Of a stretch of 64,000 bases of DNA, positions 1 through 12,400 are shown piece after piece (the first letter of the stretch is position 1; every line of letters starts with the position of its first letter). Source of the stretch: Pagrus major (taxonomy: Eukaryota > Chordata > Actinopteri > Spariformes > Sparidae); contig NC_133220.1 in NCBI RefSeq assembly GCF_040436345.1, forward strand, positions 10,857,664-10,921,663, given 5' to 3'. The notes under the pieces are model-generated. The model did not search any database, had not been told where the DNA came from, and saw nothing but the letters and a program-made list of their open reading frames with translations. Both the position numbers and the translations under genes were made by a program.

Positions 1-1867
1 CATCAGTTGTACGATGCATTTAGTGCTAATTCTCAAATGTAAGCATGCTACCACGCTAAAATATAAGGCGAACTCATCCTGACAATTCTAGCTTCCTGAT
101 GTTAGCATTTAGCTCGAAGCACCACTGTGTCTAACTGTGTCTGTCGCTCTTCCGACTTTGTTTTGTTCGTGAGCTTTTAAGTAGTAATGTAGAAAGAACA
201 ATGACACTACAAAGACGTGTTGTATTTGACGGTTAATGCTAGTAGATAACTTTTTAACTAGTCCAGGTCACTCGTCTGGACAGCAACTAACAGTTACAAC
301 CAAATATATCAAATTACACGTGAGCAAAACTTGATATATGTGAATTAATATAAACTTTCTTACCACCAGTCGAACATTTTCTTTTGTCCACACCGTTTCT
401 GCATATATGACGTCAAAGTCGGCAAGTCATGTACCAACATTTTTGCTGACTTTTAGCATTTTTGTTGAGTTTTTGTGAGTTTTCCTTGCCGGGAACTAAT
501 TTTTCCGATTATTCCATCACCACCTGAATGCACTACAAGTAGGACACTAAAGAACTTCTCGCCCTGCTGTAAACCCAGTCCTGTTTATTTTTCAATATTT
601 TATTTGAGCATCTGAAAAGATGATCAGAAGTGTGTGTTTAATGTTTGATGGGTATATTTCTGTTACTTGTTTGAGGTCTGGAAAGTTCTTGTTCTGTCTC
701 CAACATGACAGCAGGTTTTAACATTAAATGATGCTGAAACGACGAGGCTTCTGGAAAAACATCCAACTCAACAAACACGTTTAAGTATTAATTCTGTTTT
801 GTGGTCACGGCTGTCCTCCCTGAGGAGAGTGTCCGCTTACTTACTAACATCAATATCACTTACAGTATTAGAGTTGATCTTTATGTAAATCTCTCGTTAA
901 TTGGAATTAATTGACTGAATTTCTTGTGGTTTTATCTGCTTCTGGAGGATCGGCTTCACTCAGCGAGTTTCTTAAAATAATGAAATATTGACCAAGCAAA
1001 CACAGGGTGTCCAAGCAACAAGATGTTTGAGGAACGGAGTTGTTGCAGGCTTCAGAGCAAACACAACATTCCACTTTTAATGTTTAACGCAGCACTGACA
1101 GGATGATGTATATATAATTACAATGGCGCACCAGAGACGGACACATTTGAGAAACAGCGCAACATTAACAGAGCTGTGTGATTTGAGAGAAACGCTCGCT
1201 GCCAAGAGTCTGTGTTTTCCCACATAAAGAAAGAAAGGAAGTATTTCAGGAAATCCTGATGCACATAACAGGTGGTGCTTACAGTATGAAGCTTTCGTTG
1301 TGAGTTGGCAGGAGCTCTGGTGAGAACAACTGTCGCGCTGAACAGAGTCCAGTGTCAACATTTAGCCATATTAAAGCCTGGGTGTTACAGGATGCAATAT
1401 AATATAATTGGAAAAACAGGGTTTTGCATACCTTACTGGGTGAACTCTGTGAACTGAGTGAAAAAGTCTGTTTTTTTCCAAATTTTAAGTGACTTGTCCT
1501 CGCAGAGGTAGGACGAGTACGTCTCAAGGACAAAGGGTGAATTGAATTATTAAGTCGACAAAGTGATTAAACTTTATAGACCGCCTGCTCTTAAATTTAA
1601 AGATCCTGGATGATAACCTTCAGATTTCACCTGTTTTATCTTTGAGCATCAGAGTTAGTGCTTATTAGAAGGTTTACAGCAGTGATTCTCAACTTTTTTG
1701 GCCTTTGACTTCTTAAAAACTTTACACGACCCCCTGAATATGTCTTAGCTGTGGATGCTTCTTTTTTTTAAATGTATTTTTAGGGATTTTAATTGGACAG
1801 CTGATATAGAGAGATAACAAGGGGAGGGAAATTAGACATCCCAAACTGGGGATGTTGCATTTTGTGG

Positions 1868-2230
1868 ATAAATTCAACCCAAAATGAATATTCAGTCATT
1901 ATTTACTCAGCCTCATGCCGATGGAAAGTTTGCTTCAAAGGAGAACAGCATTGCAGCATTCTCATAAACAGCAGAAGTGGACGGGGACTTGTTTTAAAAT
2001 GTAAAAAAAAAACTAAATAAAATGGCTCCATACAGCTCATCTGGCTTAATCCAAGTCTCTGGAAGCCCACGTGTGACGTGTGCTGACATGTGGTCGAGCT
2101 CATGCACACACTTCAGATGGGTTGCACGCTAACACGTTTAGCTTAGCAGCTGCAGTGAATATATCGGCTTTATAAAGGGTGTAAATAATGTCAAATCAAT
2201 CTGGGATCTTCGGGCTGCTGGAGACTTTTC
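1868..2230. repeat. Truncated fold-back (long inverted repeat) element, copy 1
   Basis: This resembles one arm plus the centre of the palindromic elements at about 52430-53065 and 61186-61740. Shared blocks include the outer end (AATGAATATTCAGTCATTA followed by TACTCAGCCTCATG), a TTTTAAAATGTAAAA-like stretch, and the central words CTTAATCCAAGTCTC and TCAATCTGGGATCT. The second arm is missing: after the word GGAGACTT near 2228 the sequence switches abruptly to a different, pyrimidine-rich repeat. That suggests truncation or interruption by the neighbouring element. Confidence 0.6.
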
Positions 2231-2233
2231 CTC

Positions 2234-2648
2234 GTGTCATGTGCTATTCACTTCCTCCCTTTGTCCTTTTCCTGCCTTTCTTTCCTGTTCACCTGTGTTT
2301 CATTTGTTAATTGTCTATTAGCGCCGGTGTTTTTCTCTTTCTCTTTGTCAGTTTGTCTCTTCTGTTTCCCAGCGTCAGTCCTGTGTCTCCTGTGTTCCTC
2401 GTATTCCTTGTGTTCCTCCCAGTGCTTCTTTGGTTTGTGCCTTTTTTTAGTTTCTGTATTTCTTGTACATGCCCCTGCCTGCTTCCTTTGTTTTTGTTTC
2501 CTTTTATTCCCAGCTTTTTGGTGACTTCCTTTTGTATTTCCGATAGACCTCAGCTGTGTTATTAAAGCTCACCTTTTGTTCTTTACCCTGCCTGCCTCCT
2601 GAGTGTCTTGTGTTTGGGTCCTCACTATTTGTGCTACACGTAACAATA
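2234..2648 (+). repeat. Pyrimidine-rich interspersed repeat, copy 1
   Basis: A long C/T-rich tract (many CCTGTGTTCC-type words) ends with TTAAAGCTCACCTTTTG, then CCTGCCTGCCTCCTGAG and TTTGGGTCCTCA. The reverse complement of 40780-41280 has the same order of features: a pyrimidine-rich body, TTAAAGCTCGCCTTTTG, CCTGCCTCCCGGGTG and TTTGGATCCTCAT. The two are therefore copies of one dispersed family in opposite orientations. The open frames crossing it, with Phe/Leu/Ser/Cys-rich translations, are a by-product of base composition and are not called as genes. Confidence 0.7.
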
Positions 2649-2861
2649 CACTGGAAAAGCTGTAAGGAGCCATTCAGTGTTTAATGTAATAATCCCCAGA
2701 TGCCTGAGGAAGAAGAATTTTCAGTGTTTCCCTTCCAATCACCCTTTGACCCGTTTGATCAGACGATACATCCTGGTTGAGAACGACTGCTTTAGAGCAT
2801 CAGGTGTGTCTGTATTCCCGGGTTGAAAAAGATCAGTGGGAGGAGATTCAAAGAGACTCAC

Positions 2862-3950
2862 CAAAATCGTCACAGCAGACCTCCATGGAGTCAGAGGAAC
2901 AGTCACTAAGATCGTCAAGGGAGGCATCTTGGTCCTCGTGGACCTGAAACCTGCAGGAACAGAGACAAACAATTTAATGGTCTAAGAAACAAACAAAAAG
3001 CAGATTAAATTTTGAGTACATGCAACGTAAATTGGACAACACTCTTTTTAAAACAGATGGTTACTTATAAAAGGCATGGGAAGCCCTGAGGCTGCATCGT
3101 ATTCGACGTGTCCTAAAAATAAACTGCAGTTTGTTCTTTTACTGCTCATCTCCCCATCTTTAAAGATGAAACACTGCCCTCACCTGAACCTGAAGGGAGC
3201 AACAGCCGCCATGTTGACTCTTCCTGGCTCACTCCCTCTGCGCTTCATGTTGAATGGTGGATGAGAAGACTTTGGTTTGTTACTGGACACCTCTCGCAGG
3301 TTGGAGACGTTCCTCACCTCTCTTTGGTTGTTGCCCATTCCAGCTGAAGACACGCCTGATATCACATTCCCATTAGCACCTTTAGTATACATGAGACGTC
3401 CTCTTCCGTGGCCTAACTGGACAGTAGCAGAGAGTCGGCACAAGGCGTCCTCCTCAGCCGCGTTGTCCACATTGCTCAGCCGATATTTTCCAAAGGTCCA
3501 GTTCTTGTTGGTGGTTCGTCTCAACTGGAGGTCTCGCAAAGCCTTGTGGGTCAGCGTGCTGGTGCGGAGGTCCAGTGTGTCTTTGGAGCGTGGGACTTCT
3601 CTCTTTGGTATCTGAGGGCTGCTGTACGCCGAGCACGTGCCGTCGGTTCGCTCCGTAGCTGCGGGGCTTCGGTGAGAATACACGGCGGCTTTCTGCTGCA
3701 GCAGGTGGTTCTTTAAAGCTGCACCTCTCAGCAGCTCTGAAGGAGTCGAGGAAGCAGAGGATGAAGGGTAGGAGGGTCGTCTTTTGGCGGCGTGCTGATA
3801 CTGCGCTGTGGGGTTGGGGGGGCCACCGTATTGTTGTTTGGGGTCCATCTTGGAGAGAGGCATCATGCTTCGAGGTAAAGGCAGACTCGAGCTGACACCT
3901 GCGTCGCTCTGACTTTGAGATATGACTTTGATATTCACTCCGCCGCTCAT
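2862..3950 (-). CDS. Unrecognised vertebrate protein, N-terminal part (two exons seen, gene continues leftward)
   Basis: I do not recognise this gene. Coding exon 1 is 3950-3184 (767 nt) and joins exon 2 at 2950-2862 (89 nt) with phase kept. The exon 1 donor is CAG|GTGAGG, the exon 2 acceptor CTGCAG|GT and its donor TTTG|GTGAGT. The ATG at 3950 follows a short leader and a good acceptor (TTTCTTTTCCAG) at 3978, so a noncoding upstream exon is likely. About 285 residues are visible, with no signal peptide or membrane segment. The protein is basic and rich in Ser, Pro, Gln and Arg, with a central stretch TNKNWTFGKYRLSNVDNA. Exon 2 turns acidic and ends in DDLSDCSSDSMEVCCDD, a compact Asp/Ser/Cys motif that looks conserved-type. 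It is probably a disordered cytosolic or nuclear scaffold. In mammals NAV1 sits next to CSRP1, but I see no navigator signature here. The coding status is much more certain than any function. Confidence 0.75.
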
Positions 3951-3977
3951 GGTTGGTCAGAGGAAGTGGACTGAGAT
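3951..3977 (-). other. 5' leader of the unrecognised gene, with splice acceptor
   Basis: On the minus strand a pyrimidine-rich tract ending in CTTTCTTTTCCAG lies just upstream of this 27-base leader and the ATG. It is a strong acceptor, implying at least one further 5' noncoding exon to the right, which I could not locate. Confidence 0.5.
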
Positions 3978-6805
3978 CTGGAAAAGAAAGCAACAAATCA
4001 ACTTTAGCGCAAAAAATCTTAGAATACACATTTCTTAATACGTTTACAGGGCATCTCTGGTCAAGACCATTTATTTCCTGTAGTCTGCGCTGGGTGACAC
4101 TCTTTGTGTGAAGCTAAGCTAACTGGTTGTAGCAGCTGCTGGTTGTGTTTTCGTTTTTTAACATTCAGCCATGAGAACGGTACCAATCTTCCCATCTAAC
4201 TTTTTCCAAGAAAGCAAATACGTATATTTTCCAAAATGTCTCATATTTCCTTTAAGTCCAAACACTGACAGAGCCAACATGACACCGACACTGGCAAGCT
4301 TGTGGTATGCAGGTCTACATATAAAGCACTTGTTATCTGAAGGCTGTGGACATCCATCCCTGCTGTATACTGTATGATTGATAACAAGCTTTTATGTAAG
4401 ATTAATACTGTAGGAACTACGGTGAAACAGCTGCGCATTCCAGGGTGTCTGCCTCCACCACAGAGGTACTGACTGAAATGAGTGGGAAAGGAGAAAGAGG
4501 AGAAGATGGTTTGAGGGGAGCGGCCATTAAACCATTACGTATCAGTTACAGCATCAAAGTAGCCAAAAGGTCTGAGATCCAGATTAGTCACAAGTTTTAA
4601 ATTCTCCAACTGGGAGAACGACTGAGATCAAGAAAGTGAGTGAAACTTGATGAAACTATATAAAATGCTGATTTGGTGTTTTTTTTAGACGCACCAAGAG
4701 GGAAAGAGAAGCAGCTGATGTAAGGCAAAAATAAATCAGAAAGGTTGAATAAGGGTTAAAAGACACCGAGAATGAATCTAAATTAAATTGGAATTAAAAT
4801 CAGATTAAAAAGAATCAAAGAGCACAACAAAAATCAATCAGAGCCTCAGTCGCCTCTAAAAAGGGACCATATGTTTCGACAGCTTTGCCTAATGTATTCC
4901 TGCTCCTCCTGCCACAACCTCCAGCGAGACATGCTGTGAAAGCCAGTGTCAGACTGACACCACTTGGCACATGCAGCAGGAGAACGGCTCCTTTCAGGCC
5001 GTGCCAACACCGGCTGTCCCCACCCCGGCCCTGCAGACACCACCTCTCACTCCACAGATATAGTGGTGGGGGCCTTCATCGGTCCACCACCTCCATCACC
5101 TCCATCCTACCTCATCTAAGGCTGATAACTGAAACACTGAAACATGAACTTGAACAACTTAGTTTCTTGTTAATAAATGTCACTTTTCACCTGAATGCAT
5201 AAAAAAAACAACATCTTCTACTAGTGATTATCAAGATATACTCCTCCGTACCTCTTTATATTCATTACATTGTCCTTGTGTGAAGTTTAAATATTCTAAT
5301 TCTGCTACTTAAGATTACTAGTTGCACAATATGTTGTTATCGTGTCTCTAAAGCTCCTGTCAGACATTGTTATGGAAATGTGATGGAAATGGAACAGTTA
5401 CTTTAATGGAAACGTCAAAAAGGCAGTTGGAGTCGAAGGTTGTCAAAATTTCTTTAACACTTCCAACAGAAATGTCTGAATTGAATGTGAGGTAGAGCTC
5501 AAATGATCATAATTAATAAGTTGCTCTAAAACTTATTCTGCAAGTTTCATAACCGATTCATCGTTTGAGTCATTTTTCAAGCAAAGAACATTTTCTTCTT
5601 CTTAAATGTGTATTCGCTGCTTTTCATTTTTTTTTATTATTGTAAATTCAACATTGTTGGGTTTTATACAAGGGAGTCTGCAGATAACTTTCTCAATGTG
5701 TTTGTATGTCGACAGATAAAAGCTGCAGGAAGCGTTAACTTCCTGTCCATTTTGCTTAACAATCCCCTCCCCCCTCTCTCCGTCATAGCATTTGCACAAC
5801 TCTTTCTTTCCTGTTGTTTTTGGAGGCAGCTCTCTTTGCCTGCTTTCTTTTCTTCAAGCGTTTTTCATCACTTGTTCGGTAGTATAATCCGTCACCAGGA
5901 GCTCTTGAGTTGTAAGCGTTCCCTGATCTGTCATTGTTGTGCAGTGTAGGTACCAGAACATGAGGATCCTGCTCTCTGAGTGTTGCCTGAGCAGACAGGA
6001 CCACCTCTTTATGGAGTTCTCTGTCCTGATTGGATAACGTGGGCAGGGATACCAGATCATTTCTTTACTCTTTGCGGAGGAGAGGTGTGTTACTGACCAA
6101 ACACTCACACCAACTATCGAGCTATAAAACACTTAATTTAATACGAAAATAAATCTTACAGCAGCTTTAGTTGATAAAAATGATCATATGTTGCAGCCCT
6201 AACATTAGATTTATTTGTTATTTAAAGGATCCCCGTTAGCTGATGCCATGGCAATCAGCTAATCTTAATAATAAAGATAAGATATAAAGGTTATTGAAAA
6301 ACATTGCAATCTAAGCCCTTAATATGAAAATGATACGACTATACTTCTATGTAGTCTTTTCATGTGACACCTTATGTAAGTCCTGCAAGAGGATTCCTCT
6401 TCTGTTGCTTTCCCTGTTGTTTCTCCCATTTTCCCCAAAGCGTGAGCACAGAGTGTCGTATGATGTACGGACTGTAAAGCCCTCTCAGACAAAACTCTGA
6501 TTTTGTGCTACACGCTTTATATAAATAAACCTCGACTGTCTACTTTTTCATCATCTTCAATGGCTGAAGATGCTGATCGCTAAAGTAAAATCTACAATAA
6601 TCACGTCTGCGTCCCTGTGTGCTCTCATCCTTTAAATATCCTCCTCCTCATGCCTTATTTATAAAGTGAAGTGAAGCCTTGAGACAACCTGACGTGCATG
6701 ACAAAGACTGCTTCACACAAACACACAACACACACACACACACACAGACATACATGTAAATAACACAAGTGTGTGCGAGGTTTACAGAACAGGGAATTAC
6801 ATCTT

Positions 6806-7120
6806 ATTAGAGCTGCAACGATTAATTGTTTAGGTGTCAACTTTTGAATTAAATGCTTGATAATTGATTCATCAGTTTAAGTAATCTTTTAAGAAAAAGG
6901 TCAAAATTCCAATTTATTTATGCAAATATTTTCTGTTTTGTTTTACTCCTCCATGACAATAAGCTGAATATCTTTGGGTTGTGGACAAAACAAGACATTT
7001 GAGGACATCTTCTTGGGCTTTGGGAAACACTGATGGACATTTTTCATCCTTTTCTGATATTTTATAGACCAAATAACTACATTCAAGGTGATATGGTTGA
7101 AATCGAAGTTACAAGAAGAA
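6806..7120. repeat. Dispersed repeat of the 'gctgcaacgattaat' family
   Basis: This segment starts with AGAGCTGCAACGATTAATTG and continues through AATATCTTTGGGTTGTGGACAAAACAAG-like sequence to GGGAAACACTG. Very similar order and wording occur at about 34200-34500 and, more degraded, at 36500-36830 and 37140-37440. It is an old dispersed element with several copies in this window alone. Confidence 0.6.
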
Positions 7121-8869
7121 AATTTATTTTTTTCCAGCATTGAGACAAAAAAACTGCAATATTTGAACGTAATTTACTCGTCTAATCATCCATTTGGACA
7201 ACACATTTTTTTACAGAGATAACAGTATTTATTTATTCATATTGTGTTGCAATTCTACTGAATGTTAAAAAAAGAAAATACTGAATTTCAACCTGTAAGC
7301 ACAATCAATGTTCTCTGCAAGAGCTTAATGAGATAAGATGTGTTTGTCTTACCTGAGTAAATAAATGTCCGACATTACTCTTCAGCAGAGAGACAATAAG
7401 ACGACAGTGCGGTGAAGACTCAGACGGGCTACACTTAACAGTATGATGCAGCTTACAGTAATACAATTTAGACCCACGTGCTGCTTTAAAGTGAGGAGGG
7501 GGGGTGGGATCGATGCTGGACGACAGCAAGCCTGCGAGAAAGACTGAAGGGAAACTACATGTCTTCACATCTTCACACACACTGGTGTCACTGTCACACA
7601 CACACACATTCCACCCATTATGTACAGATATATTAGTGACTCACACTTCGATCTTTCTCTGGTGACATCATGCTTTGTCTTCCCCCCCGGGGCTCGTGTT
7701 TCTGTGACAGTCTGAATGAGACTTTGAGCTCCTTTCTTACATGCCGGCCATTCAACGTGCCAGCATCAAAGCATCCAGCCAGCAGCGAACGAGTAGCTAA
7801 AACTGCCCAAGTCTTCCAGGCCTATAATCAGCCCGAGGGCCAGACTAAAGATACTCGCACAGACCAACAACATGTCGGCTCACTTTCCTCTGGTGGAGTC
7901 TCCAGTTCTGCAGCGTCTGTTTTCTAAATGCTATAAATCCATTTTGGAAGAAACAAGACGTCAGTGTTAAAATGTAATTGACCAAATCTGGAAATCATCA
8001 CCACTCGGGGAACTGTTTCAGGGCTTGTGAATCATTCTGTAATTTTCATTTCGTGCCAAAAGTCATCTTGCGAGGTGCCACCTTATAAAACAGCAAACGT
8101 TTTCTTTCACTTGCAGATATTTTGCAGAGCTGAATGTGACCCTGCTGTTTCTCTGCTCCAGTTTCTCTCCATTCCAGCTGAGCACCGATAGATAATAGAG
8201 TTGAACGAGTGCATCATTATCTACATAATTCAATTTTCGCAAGACCGTCGTACTATCTAGTTTTACAAGAGGCCTGATCTAATTTTTAAATATAGCACCA
8301 AGTCCCAGATTCCTGATTTTCTCTGCTTCCTCCTGTGTCCTAGCTTTGTGTCGGGGAGGTATTCTGCTGGGACAAACATGGACTGAGGTCAGCTCGCATT
8401 GTGTAGAAAGACACACACATGTGCACACACAAAGTACACAAAGAGTACACATGCACAGATGACAGAAGTAAAGCACAGCTCTTCTTACATTTGGCTGAAG
8501 GCACGATGTTAGATGACACCAGTCCAGACTTTGTGTTTCCATTGTTTGTGACAGCTAAAAAGCTTCACTTTGTGTTCAGGTTTTCCCTCCAGCACCAAAT
8601 GTTTTTTCAGCTATTTGAGACACTTTGACAACAAGTCAGTTGGAGAGAAATAAAATACCATTTTCTTTGGCATATCATGACTGTTTCTTTCTGAGCGGTG
8701 CAAGTTTCCATTTACTATGAAAGTTTGTAGACGGAGCTCAAATTAACAAATTGGAGCCGGAGGAGCATTTGGCTGATTTTGTAAATTAATTTACAATGAA
8801 ATATGAGTGTTGCACAAGGACTTTTTTTTTTGCAGTGTGGCCCGAGGGATGGCAGTGTCAGTCGGTTCA

Positions 8870-9480
8870 CAACTTCGGTCCAGGCTGAAATATCTCAAAA
8901 ACAACTGGATGTAAAGCCATGAAATGTTGCACAGACAGTCGTGGTCTTCAGAGAGATGAGCCGACTCTTCTAATCTCCTGATTCTTCATATCGTGCCGCC
9001 AGCAGGTCAACATTCTTCTGTTCTCGGTAGAAAATCTATCCAATGGAGTGCCATTAAATATGGTAAACACCACACCCCGACTTTTCATTTAGCGCCATCA
9101 TCAGGTCAAAATTTCACTTTGAACTTTGGTTTCTGGCCGAAGCTGCAAAACTAATGGAATTACTCTCAGCTTCAGCTCTACTTGTATTTAGAGCCCAACA
9201 TGCAGTTTTTGGGGCCAATGCTAATACCAATATCGATACATCAGCCGATTTACACAATTTTTTTGCAGTGATCCCTCAAATGTGGTTATCAAATGCTTAT
9301 GACAAAATTTATTTTGTGTTTTGTGTTCTTTAAAGCCTAAACTATGATGGTGAACATGATGAACATACCTGCCAAGCATCAGCATGTTGGGATTGTCATA
9401 GTGAGCATGTTAGCATGCCGAGATTAGCTCAAAACACCACAGCGCCACCAGCATGACTGTAGACTCTTAGTCTTAATCGT
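8870..9480. repeat. Old dispersed repeat (AAATATCTCAAAAACAACTGGATG family)
   Basis: It begins near GCTGAAATATCTCAAAAACAA and CCATGAAATGTTGCACAGACA. It ends with AGCATGTTAGCATGCC and CACCACAGCGCCACCAGCATGACTGTAGACT. A related tail lies at about 17400-17530 (AGCATGTTACTATTGTC, GTTAGCATTTAGC) and a short piece near 10829-10850 (GATGTAAAGCCATGAAATGT). Its terminal structure is unclear. Confidence 0.5.
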
Positions 9481-12400
9481 TTAAAGCTTACAGTGAGTGT
9501 CAAAATAAATTTGATTAAATGTATTGAGACAACCATCTGTAATCACTGACATTGCCCATGAGACACTGTCACTGTTAGTTATTTCAATGGGCCACCCAAA
9601 CACCAAAACATGTATGCAAAACAGGCAAACAGAAAAAAAGTGTTATCTAATATCTAGGACCGAGCAAAAAAATACTTTAGGCTATGCTGCTGTGTTTCAT
9701 TATGTGACATTGGTTCAGTCTAAGTATTTGTCCCTATGACAAAAATAAACATTAAACAAAAAAGAGCTTTTTTTGAAAATGTATAAACATTTTATTTGTA
9801 GGCAACCATGAATCACATTTTCTGTTGTCTATTAGAAGCTGTAATGTATGAACACAGCTGCTGTCTGTCATGTTTTTATTCATCTGCCGTTGTGTGGCAG
9901 CAATCAGAAGTTTGGATTATTAAGACGAAACTGGATCACTGTGTCACATAAACAGCTCTGCATCCTTTAGATCTCCCGGAGAGTTATAACACCATCTCAG
10001 ACTATAGAGTCTGTTCAGCCGCATGTTTCCTGCTATAGAATTACATTTTTTTCTAATGGCACTGTCTCTCCGACATCAATAATGTCTCCTCGTCCATCAC
10101 ACATTGTAATAAAATTACAGCACACCGCAGCAGTGTCCCCTGCAGTGTGTGTTTACTCCTAAAAAGACATGAGCAATACGTAAACCACGTTTTTCTGTCT
10201 TGTCATCACTGGAAACAAATATGTCACCTAATGTTTTAGTCATGTTTGCTGGACATCAATTAGTCAGAGATTACCATAAAGCCATTAAACGCTGACATAT
10301 TGTCTTTAGCGTTAAAGCCGACTGTACTTTTTGTGGCACGCGAGATTAGAGTGAGCATTTAGGCGGTGAGTTAATCTGTTGGCCCACTGCGGGGATTTAT
10401 CCCTATAAGTCACTTTGAGTGATTAACCGTGGTCAGTAATGCCATGACATCATCAACACCCTGTAATGCTCCAGCTCCAGGCAGCTGTGTCCTGTTAGCG
10501 CTGTCTCCAAACGTTAAATGTTGGAAATGATATCGAAGGGTAATGTCCTTATTGGATCACTAATAAAATACGCTGTGTTTTGACACATTCAGGGCTGTGC
10601 TTCTGGCCACATCTCAATTAGTGATGTCACGGCAGGTAATTTGCCTCTGATGGGAATCACCTGTGGCCTGTTCTTCATGTCTGTATGCCTGAGTTAGTTT
10701 ATATTAATAGGCTTTTTTTTTTTTTACAACAGGCATGTTGACTCATCAAAGCACAGTTGTAAATGGAACCATCATTATTGATTTTATCACCTGCACCTGG
10801 GGTTTTACTTCCTATCCCTTGAAAAAGGATGTAAAGCCATGAAATGTAGACTCTTTGCCAAGACCCTGGAGTCTTCAGTACTTCAAAGTGTCTTTTAATT
10901 TGATCTACAGCCACTGTCCTTTAGGTAATCACGATGCAATCTGGCTACAGAGGCAGTTGTGATTTGCCTTAAACACTGAATTCTTTTTTTGCCTTTTTAA
11001 TTGGACTTTTTCCCCGCCAGCCCGTTCTCACTCTCAACACGTCAAATACAGCAGCCTGGTCTGTTACCCTACGCTTCTAAGTTTGACGTTTTAGCAGAAA
11101 GGACAAGAAAAGTCTGAGCTGGAGGGTGTTGGGTTGGGTCGTATGCAGAGACTTACCCCCAGGAGACTGGGGATCATGTGACCAACTGTCAACATTGAGT
11201 TGTTTTTCCAAAATGAACTGGTTTTCGCTGGTTATTTTTTCATAAAAATGTAACTGTGCCTAAATCTAACCAAACTACAACCGTTTGACAATGTTAATAA
11301 CGGTACAAAAGTTATTTTGAAAATCCAGATGTTGCAAGAAGTTTTAACTTCAAAGAGCAAAGAGTCATTCATGTGTAAAACTGACACTAGAGGGTAGAGC
11401 AGCGTAGTTTGAAGCTTAATCGAGCTGCTGTATTTGACGAGTTGGGAGTGACAACGCGTTGTTCCCCGCAGTGTTTTATTTGGCTATCTCATCTTAGATA
11501 GACCACCTCCATTATAGAAATGAAAACAAAAGTAAAATAATAAAACACTGAGAGGAAGTTGCAAAAACCTTGTATATGTAGATAACAAGTGTGCCAAGGA
11601 TGTGTCAGGATCTGCCTGGCTACTCTGATAAACAGTCTCCTCAGGGGAAACCCAGACTTGAGATTTTATTGGGAGGCTCTGACATATTTGTTCATTTAAC
11701 AAACATCGTAAATTTACATCTAAAAAATGATTTGAATTAGGTCCTAGGGAACAATATCTGCAGTGTCTGCAAAACAAGTAGCCATGTAACTAAGCTGGCC
11801 CACTTGATACTGATCAGCAAATCAGTCCTGTGATCATGGGGGACTCAGTATGAATGAGAAACAACAATATTGGGATGGTTAACAATTAATTGGTCTTATA
11901 CTCTATTATGATAATAATGAATTAGTTGGGACAAACAGCCTTGATTGGGTTCATCGTGCTTTAAAAGTTTGAACCAATAAAGAACAGTACCACAGACGGT
12001 TTTTAGTCCTCTGGACTTGGTCGCTTGTCGGTTTTTATTCCAATATGCTTTTAGAGACCATTTTACACCTCATCGCCATCACTGGAGATAAAATAAAGTG
12101 CCTGTGGCCTTGGCAGCAGGTTTGACAGTCACTGCCTTTACAAAAACACAATGAACTACATGATTCAGGCACCTAAAATGAACTTTCTTCATTTGTTAGC
12201 AAGTCATTTCATCGCTACATCTTTTTTGGCGCCAACTTAGTAACTAGCTTCGAGCTAATACAGACAATGTTTCAATCATGCAGTGACCTGATTTTCTTTT
12301 CTTTATTAAAAACACACACAAGCCTCGAAGACTTGGATTGTTTATTTGAAAGAAATCCGACAGCAGCGGCAACATTTTAATTTACCAGAGGCTTTAGAAA

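Larger units (their letters stand above)
1..2861. other. Intron or 3' flank of the unrecognised minus-strand gene, repeat-rich
   Basis: There is no confident coding sequence in this stretch. A short fragment near 89-145 resembles a TTAGCATTTAGC-type dispersed repeat that reappears near 17.4 kb. From about 1868 to 2648 the DNA is two abutting repeats, listed separately. One possible minus-strand exon lies at 1283-1337. It has an acceptor-like TTCAG and a GTAAGC donor, and in the phase left by the upstream exon it is open and would encode a short peptide ending ...THNESFI. Support is weak (55 bases, no homology I recognise), so it is only mentioned here. Confidence 0.55.

Noticed and set aside
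2234-2565. Plus-strand frames of 96 and 84 aa rich in Phe, Leu, Ser and Cys
   Set aside because: Same pyrimidine-rich repeat family; not a membrane protein gene.
3454-4029. 191-aa minus-strand frame overlapping the unrecognised gene
   Set aside because: It is another reading frame of the same exon and runs straight through the splice acceptor near 3978. The 256-aa frame is the one that joins the next exon in phase.
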